From positions 1 to 33,115 of the forward strand of contig JAFKKO010000145.1 of assembly GCA_017305455.1 (NCBI GenBank): a DNA stretch of 33,115 nt, in the 5' to 3' direction. The translations under genes were made by a program, and so were the position numbers. This document shows positions 27,125-33,115 of this stretch, in pieces. The first letter of the stretch is position 1. Each line of letters starts with the position of its first letter. This DNA comes from Hyphomicrobiales bacterium. GTDB taxonomy: Bacteria; Pseudomonadota; Alphaproteobacteria; Rhizobiales; Xanthobacteraceae. The notes under the pieces were generated by a model. That model made no database searches, was not told where the DNA came from, and was given only the letters and a program-made list of their open reading frames with translations.

Positions 27125-27466
27125 CGCTCACTCCACTGACGCAACGCGAACAGGCGGATTGCTCCGGCCGTGACGGGTTTTGTCGCGGCGTCAACGACCT
27201 TAGTGAGAGATGGTAAATGCGAGGTTTAGAGGAGCCAGGTGCGAAATTGAATCGCCGTGATTGCGAGCGCAGCGAGGCCATCCAGTCCCTGATGGTGAGG
27301 ACGAGCGAAGCGACGTCTCGAACCATGAGGCCACAGTTGTTGGCCTCATCCTTCGAGACGCGTCGCTATAGCGTCGCCTGCGTAAACTTGGCTACGTAGC
27401 GATGCTCCTCAGGATGAGGATAGAGTTGACCTCCGGATCGCTTCGTCGCTTGCGCTCCTCGCTTGT
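27125..27466. other. Intergenic stretch holding a second family of inverted repeat
   Basis: About 340 bp without a gene. It holds a 12-bp direct repeat CTGACGCAACGC (27117 and 27136, the first copy inside the DUF2865 start region). It also holds a repeat element at about 27255-27420 that translates in one frame to CERSEAIQ, a peptide often met where this kind of alphaproteobacterial repeat is mis-called as a gene. Confidence 0.6.
27314..27360. repeat. 19-bp inverted repeat (two mismatches) of a dispersed element
   Basis: Arms 27314-27332 (CGTCTCGAACCATGAGGCC) and 27342-27360 pair with two mismatches around a 9-nt spacer. The element is flanked by GATGGTGAGGA and TCCTCAGGATGAGG. Sequence and form differ from both the CCTCTCCC elements and the lepA hairpins. 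Confidence 0.75.
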
Positions 27467-29035
27467 TCAGAAAAACAGCCAGGTCGCGAGCAGGAAGGTC
27501 GGAAGCAGCACCAGCGCCGACCAGACCATGTAACCGAAGAAGCTCGGCATCCTGACCCCGGCCTGCCGCGCGATGGCGTAGACCATGAAGTTCGGCGCGT
27601 TGCCGATATAGGTGTTGGCGCCCATGAACACCGCGCCGGAAGAGATCGCGGCCAGCGTTGCCGCCTGCGTCGTCATCAGCGCCTGCGGATCGCCGCCAGC
27701 AAGCTGGAAGAACACGAGGTAGGTCGGCGCGTTGTCCAGGAATGACGACAGGCCGCCGGCCAGCCAGAAATAGGCGGCGGCGTTGTTCGAGCCGTCGGCA
27801 TGAGTGACAAGGCCGAGCAGCGCGGCGAACGGGCCGTTCGCGCCGGCCTGCAGCATCGCCATCACCGGCACGATGCAGATGAAGATGCCGGCGAACAGGA
27901 TCGCGACCTCCTGGATCGGTCCCCAGTTAAAGCCGTTGGCGTAGCGATGCGCCTTGCGCGTCGCCAGCACTGACACAAATGTGACCGCTACGAAGATCGC
28001 GTCACGCAACAAATCCTGCAATTGCAGTTTGGTGCCGGCGACCGTGAACGCGATGCCGGGCTTCCACTGCGCGCTCATCAGGATCGCGCCGATGATCACC
28101 GCGATCAGCACGAGGTTGATTCCGCCATGCAACTTCAGCGGCTTGTCGGGCGTCGGGTCCTTCAGGCGTGCAAAGCGGCCCTCGCGGTGGTGGAAATAGA
28201 GATCGATCATGAGGAACACCGCGAGCACGATGCCGCCGACGGTCAGCGTCTCCAGCCACAGATGTTGCGTGGTCCAGAAGAAATCGACGCCCTTGAGGAA
28301 GCCGATGAACAGCGGCGGATCGCCGAGCGGCGACAGCGAGCCGCCGATATTGGCGACCAGAAAGATGAAGAACACTATGACATGCGCGTTGAATCTGCGA
28401 TCGTCATTGGCGCGGATCAGCGGCCGGATCAGGATCATCGCCGCGCCGGTGGTGCCGACGATGCTGGCGAGCACGGAGCCGAAAGCGAGCAGCACGGTGT
28501 TGGTGAACACGCTGTCGCGCAGGTTGCCTTCGAGATAGATGCCGCCGGCTGTCGTGAACAGCGCCAGCAGCAGCAGGATGAACGGCATGTATTCGAGCAG
28601 TGCGGTATGCGCCAAGGTGGTCGTCACGGTGGAGAGGTCGGCGGTGAGCAGCAATGGCGCCACGATCAGCGCCGACCACAGCGCGGTGATCTTGCCGAAA
28701 TGATGCTCCCACAGATGCGGATAGAACACCGGGCCGGTGGCGATGGACAGCAGGATGCCGACGAACGGCAACGCCCATAATACCGACAGTTTCGCGCCAT
28801 CGAGGCCTTCGGCGGCGAAAGCGGGGGTGGGGGCGATGATCGCGAGCGACAGCATCATGGTCGCGATGAACGACGATGTCGCCACGATTCGCAGTCGGCC
28901 CTCTCCCCCCTTGTGGGGGAGAGGTGGAGAGGGGGGTATGCGCGAGTTCAGTGCCTGCGGCCCCTCCCTGACCCTCCCCCACAAGGGGGGAGGGAACAAG
29001 GAGGACAGCGTATGCAGCAAAGAACTCGGCATCAT
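27467..29035 (-). CDS. NhaD-like sodium/proton antiporter with a repeat-encoded N-terminus
   Basis: A 522-residue frame. Residues 61-522 form a polytopic antiporter of the NhaD/CitMHS superfamily. Its opening hydrophobic segment is followed by AFAAEG, and characteristic stretches are [38 protein letters not shown] and [17 protein letters not shown]. Residues about 14-46 ([13 protein letters not shown]...PLPHKGGEG) are the translation of palindromic repeat R3. The ATG at 29035 overlaps the pyrE stop as ATGA, favouring this start. A GTG at 28885 or ATG at 28858 would skip the repeat and start close to the signal-like helix. Which start is used cannot be settled by eye. Confidence 0.83.
   Translation of the reverse strand: MMPSSLLHTLSSLFPPPLWGRVREGPQALNSRIPPSPPLPHKGGEGRLRIVATSSFIATMMLSLAIIAPTPAFAAEGLDGAKLSVLWALPFVGILLSIATGPVFYPHLWEHHFGKITALWSALIVAPLLLTADLSTVTTTLAHTALLEYMPFILLLLALFTTAGGIYLEGNLRDSVFTNTVLLAFGSVLASIVGTTGAAMILIRPLIRANDDRRFNAHVIVFFIFLVANIGGSLSPLGDPPLFIGFLKGVDFFWTTQHLWLETLTVGGIVLAVFLMIDLYFHHREGRFARLKDPTPDKPLKLHGGINLVLIAVIIGAILMSAQWKPGIAFTVAGTKLQLQDLLRDAIFVAVTFVSVLATRKAHRYANGFNWGPIQEVAILFAGIFICIVPVMAMLQAGANGPFAALLGLVTHADGSNNAAAYFWLAGGLSSFLDNAPTYLVFFQLAGGDPQALMTTQAATLAAISSGAVFMGANTYIGNAPNFMVYAIARQAGVRMPSFFGYMVWSALVLLPTFLLATWLFF
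28899..28994. repeat. REP/BIME-like palindromic element, copy 3 (R3)
   Basis: The left unit CCTCTCCCCCCTTGTGGGGG (from 28900) and the right unit CCCTCCCCC...GGGGGGAGGG (to 28994) are inverted copies of each other and each is itself palindromic. It lies inside the open frame of the nhaD-like gene, near its 5' end, without breaking the frame. Confidence 0.85.
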
Positions 29036-29595
29036 CCCTTCAAAAACTCGCCTGCCTTGTAAAGCGAGCGTAATTCGATGCCCGCCTCGCGGAAATTCTC
29101 GGTGGCGCCTTCCTCGCGGTCGACCATGGTGAACACCATCACCACCTCGCCGCCGGCCTCGCGCACCGCGTCCACCGCCTTAATTGCCGAGCCGCCGGTG
29201 GTGGTGACGTCCTCGACGATGACGATGCGTTTGCCCGCGAGAGTCTCGCCCTTGGCGAGGCCTTCGACCGCGAGCCGTGCGCCGTGCTCCTTCGGCTTCT
29301 TGCGCACAAAGAAGGCGGCGATCGGTTTGCCCTGCATCCACGATAATTGCGCGATCGCGCCGGCGAGCGGCACCGCGCCCATCTCCAGGCCGCCGATATA
29401 GTCAATTCTCTCGTCCTTCAGCGCATCGAGCGACAGTTCGGCGAGCAGCGCCGCGCCTTCCGGATCAAGCATGGTCGGCTTGAGGTTGAAATAGAAGTCG
29501 CTTTTGCGCCCCGAGGCCAAGGTAATCTCGCCGCGGCCGAAAGACCGGGCGCGGATAATGTCGGCAAGGCGGGCGCGGGAGGAAGGCTGGGACAC
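29032..29595 (-). CDS. pyrE: Orotate phosphoribosyltransferase
   Basis: A 187-residue cytosolic enzyme that joins orotate and PRPP to give OMP in pyrimidine synthesis. The PRPP-binding motif [18 protein letters not shown] is intact, as are [15 protein letters not shown] near the N-terminus and the flexible-loop region [10 protein letters not shown] with its catalytic Lys residues. The start is GTG at 29595 ([14 protein letters not shown]). The stop overlaps the start of the antiporter frame by 4 nt, suggesting one transcript. Confidence 0.95.
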   Translation of the reverse strand: MSQPSSRARLADIIRARSFGRGEITLASGRKSDFYFNLKPTMLDPEGAALLAELSLDALKDERIDYIGGLEMGAVPLAGAIAQLSWMQGKPIAAFFVRKKPKEHGARLAVEGLAKGETLAGKRIVIVEDVTTTGGSAIKAVDAVREAGGEVVMVFTMVDREEGATENFREAGIELRSLYKAGEFLKG

Positions 29596-29698
29596 GGCAA
29601 TCTCGGATTGGATGTGAGGAGCAAACGCAATCTAGCGCGTCACAATGCGATCAACCATCATCTGCAGCCCTCATCAACAGTCAATGTGGGACGATGTT

Positions 29699-29835
29699 TC
29701 CCTCTCCCCTTGCGGGAGAAGGTGCTGAGCGGCAAGGCCTGCGAAGCGGGTGAGGGGAATATACGCAAAATCCCTCACCTGGCTCAGTTTCGCTCCGCTC
29801 ACCTGCGCCACCCTCTGCCGCAAGGAAAGAGGGAA
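29699..29835. repeat. REP/BIME-like palindromic element, copy 4 (R4)
   Basis: It starts with CCCTCTCCCCTTGCGGGAGA, contains GGTGCTGAGCGGCAAGGCCT, CGAAGCGGGTGAGGGG and CCCTCACCTGG, and ends with CCCTCTGCCGCAAGGAAAGA. It occupies most of the 293 bp between the polA 3' end and the pyrE 5' end; nothing else recognisable is there. Confidence 0.8.
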
Positions 29836-29888
29836 AAGGCCCTGCGCGTCCCTTCCGCAAAATATGGGGTTGCAAGGGAGGAGGAAGG

Positions 29889-32800
29889 TCAATGCGCCTC
29901 GTCCCAGTTGTCGGCGGCCCGCGCCTCGACCTGCAGCGGCACCGACAGCGCGACGGCAGGCAGCGGCGCGTGCTCCATCACCTCCCGGATTACCGGCAGC
30001 GTCCGCTCCACTTCGTCGTCCGGCACCTCGAAGATCAGTTCGTCATGCACCTGTAGCAGCATCTGCGCGGTGAGCTTCTTCCGCGCCAGCGCATCGTCCA
30101 TCCGGATCATGGCGCGGCGGATGATGTCGGCGGCGGTGCCCTGCAGGCGGGCGTTGATCGCGGCGCGCTCGTTGAAGGCGCGGATCGAAGGGTTCGAGGC
30201 CTTGATATCGGGGTAGTGGCACTTGCGCCCGAACAGCGTCGTCACATAGCCGTGCTCGCGGCAGAAATCGCGCGTTGCATCCATGTAGGCGCGGATGCCG
30301 GGGAAGCGCTCGAAATATTTCTTGATGTAGGCGCCGGCTTCCTCGCGCGGGATGCCGAGCTGATTGGCGAGGCCGAACGCCGAGATGCCGTAGATGATGC
30401 CGAAATTGATCGCCTTGGCGCGGCGGCGCACCTCGCCGGTCATGTCCTTGATCGGCACGCCGAACATCTCCGACGCGGTCATGGCGTGAATGTCGAGCCC
30501 GTCTTTGAACGCCTGTTTCAGCGCGGGAATGTCGGCGATCTCGGCGAGCAGGCGCAGTTCGATCTGCGAATAATCCGCCGACACCAGCTTGTGGCCGGGC
30601 GTTGCCACGAAGGCTTTGCGGATCTTGCGGCCTTCCTCGTTGCGCACCGGAATGTTCTGCAGGTTCGGCTCCGATGACGACAGCCGCCCGGTGGTCGTGG
30701 AGGCGAGCGAGTAGGAGGTGTGCACGCGCTTGGTGATCGGATGCACATAGGCCGGCAGCGCGTCGGTGTAGGTCGATCTTAGCTTCGAGACCTGACGCCA
30801 GTCGAGAATCCGGCGCGGGAATTCATGGCCTTCCTCGGCGAGGTCCTCAAGCACGGAGGCGGAAGTGGACCACGCGCCGGTCTTGGTCTTCTGCCCGCCG
30901 GGCAGCCCCATTTTGCCGAACATGATGTCGCCGAGCTGCTTGGGACTGCCGGGATTGATCGGTTCGCCCGCCATGTCGCGGATTTCGGCCTCCAGCCGTC
31001 CCGCGACCTGCGCGAACTCGCCCGACAGCCGCGACAGCGTCTGCCGATCGACCGTGATGCCGCGCTGCTCCATGCGCGCCAGCACGCTCACCATCGGGCG
31101 TTCCAGCGTCTCGTAGACGCTCATCATGCGCTCGGCGACGAGGCGGGGTTTCAGCACCTGCCACAGCCGCAGCGTGACGTCGGCATCCTCGGCGGCGTAT
31201 TCGGTGGCGCGCTCGATCGACACCTGATCGAAACAGACCTGGTTCTTGCCGGTGCCGGCGACCTCGCCATAGCTGATCGGCGTATGGCCCAGCCATTGCT
31301 CGGAGAGCGGGTCCATGCCGTGCGCGCCGCGCCCGGCGTCGAGCACGTAGGACATCAGCAGCGTGTCGTCGATGCCGCGCAAAGTGATGTCGCGCTGCGC
31401 GAACACCAGCATGTCGAATTTCAGGTTCTGGCCGATCTTGAGCACGGCCTCGTCCTCGAGCAGCGGCTTCAGCGCGGCGAGCGCGTCCTGCTCGCTGATC
31501 TGGTCCGGAGCGAAGCCGCCGGCGAACAGGCCGCTGCCGTCCCCGCCCTGGCGGTGTGCCAGCGGCACGTAACAGGCTTCATTCGGCGTCAGCGCCAGCG
31601 AGAAGCCGCACAATTCCGCCTGCATCGGGTCGAGGCTGGTGGTCTCGGTATCGACCGCGACATGGCCACGCTCGCGCGCGCCGGCGATCCAGCGGCTCAA
31701 TTCGTCCAGCGTGCGGACGGTCGTATATTTGCTGCGGTCCACCTTGGTGGCGCGTGCCTGTTCCAGCCGTGCAGCGGCGAGGGCTTGCGGTGTGCCTCCT
31801 CCCCCGCTTGCGGGGGAGGGTGGGGAGGGGGCCTTTGTTTGAGAGAGGCCCCCACCCGTCACGCTTCGCGCGCCGACCCCCCCCGCAAGCGGGAGAGGTA
31901 AAGAAGATGTGCCTTGCGCCCGCGTATCGGGCTCGCCGCCGAGCGGCGGTGTCTCCGGCGAATCCTGATCGATCGCGCCCTTGGCGAAGGCGCTCTTCAG
32001 CCGCTCGTCCGGCGCGATCTCCGAGGCATCGACTTCCGAATATTCGGCGACGCGCCGCGTCAGTGTCGAGAATTCCATCGCCTTGAGAAAGGCGATCAGC
32101 TTGCGCGGATCGGGCTCGTGCACAGCCAGATCGTCGAGCGGCACGTCGAGCGCCACCTTGTCGTCGAGCAGCACCAGCTTGCGCGAAATCCGCGCCTTCT
32201 CGGCATTCTCGATCAGCGCCTCGCGCCGCTTGGGTTGCTTGATCTCGCCGGCACGCGCCAAAAGCGTTTCGAGATCGCCGTATTCGTTGATGAGTTGCGC
32301 CGCGGTCTTGACGCCGATGCCGGGCACGCCGGGCACGTTGTCGACGGAATCGCCGGCCAGCGCCTGCACCTCGACCACCTTGTCGGGCGGCACGCCGAAC
32401 TTCTCGATCACCTCGGGCACGCCGAGGCGGCGGTCCTTCATGGTGTCGTACATGGTGACGCAGTCGGTGACGAGCTGCATCAGGTCCTTGTCTGACGATA
32501 CGATGGTGGCGGTCGCGCCGCGCTCGCAGGCCTGCCGCACATAGGTTGCGATCAGGTCGTCGGCTTCGAACCCGCCTTGTTCGAGGCAGGGCAGGTCGAA
32601 GGCGCGCACCGCCTCGCGGATCATCGCGAATTGCGGGATCAGATCATCCGGTGCCGGCGGGCGATGCGCCTTGTAGTCGGGGTAGAGCGCGTTGCGGAAG
32701 GTCGTTTCCGACTTGTCGAACACGATGGCGAGATGGGTCGGCCGGTCGTCCTGCGGCATGTCGCGCAGCAGCTTCCACAGCATGTTGCAGAAGCCGAGCA

Positions 32801-32960
32801 CGGCGTTGACCTGCAGGCCGTCGGACTTGCGGTTGAGCGGCGGCAGCGCGTGATAGGCGCGGAAGATGTAGGACGAGCCATCCACCAGAAAGACGTGATC
32901 GCCTTTCGACAGGGCTTTGGCGGGGACGGGCTTGGCGGCGGGCGCGGGCTTCTTCGACAT
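29889..32960 (-). CDS. polA: DNA polymerase I, carrying an in-frame repeat insertion
   Basis: A 1023-residue replication and repair polymerase. The 5'-3' exonuclease is at about 22-310 (FLVDGSSYIFRAYHALPPL, GFEADDLIATY, GDSVDNVPGVPGIG). The 3'-5' proofreading domain is at about 405-610, with the catalytic DTET (437-440), so proofreading is probably active. The polymerase domain is at about 625-1023 (SADYSQIELRLLAEIAD, RRRAKAINFGIIYG, LQVHDELIFE). Residues about 352-391 (SSLPLPLAGG to GGGGTPQ), between the two exonuclease domains, are the translation of palindromic element R5. They account for much of the excess over the usual 930-1000 residues. The ATG at 32960 opens with MSKKPAPAAKPVPAK, an Ala/Pro/Lys leader. 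Confidence 0.97.
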   Translation of the reverse strand: MSKKPAPAAKPVPAKALSKGDHVFLVDGSSYIFRAYHALPPLNRKSDGLQVNAVLGFCNMLWKLLRDMPQDDRPTHLAIVFDKSETTFRNALYPDYKAHRPPAPDDLIPQFAMIREAVRAFDLPCLEQGGFEADDLIATYVRQACERGATATIVSSDKDLMQLVTDCVTMYDTMKDRRLGVPEVIEKFGVPPDKVVEVQALAGDSVDNVPGVPGIGVKTAAQLINEYGDLETLLARAGEIKQPKRREALIENAEKARISRKLVLLDDKVALDVPLDDLAVHEPDPRKLIAFLKAMEFSTLTRRVAEYSEVDASEIAPDERLKSAFAKGAIDQDSPETPPLGGEPDTRAQGTSSLPLPLAGGVGARSVTGGGLSQTKAPSPPSPASGGGGTPQALAAARLEQARATKVDRSKYTTVRTLDELSRWIAGARERGHVAVDTETTSLDPMQAELCGFSLALTPNEACYVPLAHRQGGDGSGLFAGGFAPDQISEQDALAALKPLLEDEAVLKIGQNLKFDMLVFAQRDITLRGIDDTLLMSYVLDAGRGAHGMDPLSEQWLGHTPISYGEVAGTGKNQVCFDQVSIERATEYAAEDADVTLRLWQVLKPRLVAERMMSVYETLERPMVSVLARMEQRGITVDRQTLSRLSGEFAQVAGRLEAEIRDMAGEPINPGSPKQLGDIMFGKMGLPGGQKTKTGAWSTSASVLEDLAEEGHEFPRRILDWRQVSKLRSTYTDALPAYVHPITKRVHTSYSLASTTTGRLSSSEPNLQNIPVRNEEGRKIRKAFVATPGHKLVSADYSQIELRLLAEIADIPALKQAFKDGLDIHAMTASEMFGVPIKDMTGEVRRRAKAINFGIIYGISAFGLANQLGIPREEAGAYIKKYFERFPGIRAYMDATRDFCREHGYVTTLFGRKCHYPDIKASNPSIRAFNERAAINARLQGTAADIIRRAMIRMDDALARKKLTAQMLLQVHDELIFEVPDDEVERTLPVIREVMEHAPLPAVALSVPLQVEARAADNWDEAH
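31796..31901. repeat. REP/BIME-like palindromic element, copy 5 (R5), inside polA
   Basis: Left unit CCTCCCCCGCTTGCGGGGGA (from 31798) with GGGTGGGGAGGGGGCC, then a short spacer, GGCCCCCACCCGTC, a small TCACGCTTCGCG module, and right unit CCCGCAAGCGGGAGAGG (to 31898). It is about 105 bp, roughly 35 codons, and open in the polA frame. Confidence 0.88.
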
Positions 32961-33028
32961 GGCCGCAATGTAAGGGCTCGGCCGCCGATTTCACAGCCGT
33001 TTGGGCAACCGATCCCCTGTTCCCTTGC

Positions 33029-33115
33029 CTATTCCGCCGGTTGCAGCCGCGCGGCGGGTTTGCGCGGCGCGATCCAGAACGCGTCGGGCCGCTCGAACAG
33101 GAAGTTCAGCCGCGT
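33029..33115 (-). CDS. C-terminal end of an unidentified gene
   Basis: The last 28 codons and TAG stop of a minus-strand gene running in from beyond the window (TRLNFLFERPDAFWIAPRKP...). It lies 69 bp upstream of polA on the same strand. The tail is too short to assign a family. Confidence 0.55.
   Translation of the reverse strand, partial: TRLNFLFERPDAFWIAPRKPAARLQPAE

Noticed and set aside
27217-27399. 60-codon plus-strand open frame containing CERSEAIQ
   Set aside because: It is the translation of a dispersed repeat, not a conserved gene.
28022-28780. 252-codon plus-strand open frame opposite the nhaD-like gene
   Set aside because: Mirror frame of a membrane protein; Glu/Gln/His/Arg-rich with no family features.

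Overview
This window comes from the chromosome of a GC-rich alphaproteobacterium of the Rhizobiales, most likely a Bradyrhizobium/Rhodopseudomonas/Nitrobacter-type organism. The evidence is the chvI-chvG-hprK-EIIA(Man)-ptsH order next to ATP-dependent pckA, a short alphaproteobacterial-type HprK, a DUF2865 protein, and a strong GC codon bias. Most genes are chromosomal housekeeping, transport or signalling genes. No tRNA, rRNA, CRISPR array, integrase or insertion sequence was seen.

Layout, left to right. 1-311: 5' part of map (minus). 432-1751: MscS-type channel, divergent from 1980-3785, a CvrA/NhaP2 cation/proton antiporter. 3985-6708: ABC importer of the BtuFCD/FecBCDE class, with ATPase and permease on minus and the binding protein divergent on plus. 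6740-9554: molybdate cluster modC-modB-modA with a solitary mop gene upstream, all minus. 9729-10682: murein endopeptidase MepA. 11106-13316: PAS-GGDEF-EAL protein. 13421-13603: YegP-like protein. 13766-15592: lepA. 15867-17552: GT39-like membrane glycosyltransferase. 17726-21743 (minus): ptsH, EIIA(Man), hprK, chvG and chvI, a regulatory phosphotransferase and two-component block. Divergent from it are a HugZ-like FMN-binding protein (21977-22711) and pckA (22880-24496). 24554-25650: tautomerase divergent from an HxlR regulator. 25874-26305: small acidic orphan protein behind a LexA-box promoter. 26330-27124: DUF2865 protein. 27467-29595 (minus): nhaD-like antiporter coupled to pyrE. 29889-32960: polA. 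33029-33115: tail of an unidentified gene.

The most unusual content is in structured DNA. (1) Five copies of a REP/BIME-like palindromic element lie in 33 kb. One is in frame inside polA and one is in frame at the 5' end of the nhaD-like gene, so the repeat is translated in both. (2) Two long hairpins of a different family stand side by side at the 5' end of lepA. They share one architecture: a 9-10 bp outer stem, a TTT bulge, a 15-16 bp inner stem and a 23-nt loop. The first places the lepA start codon and ribosome binding site in its loop and supplies lepA with an unusual N-terminus. (3) A perfect GAAC-N7-GAAC box sits between the -35 and -10 of an uncharacterised 143-residue acidic protein, which suggests an SOS-controlled gene of unknown function. 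(4) ModC lacks its C-terminal molybdate-binding domain, while a separate one-domain Mop protein is encoded upstream.
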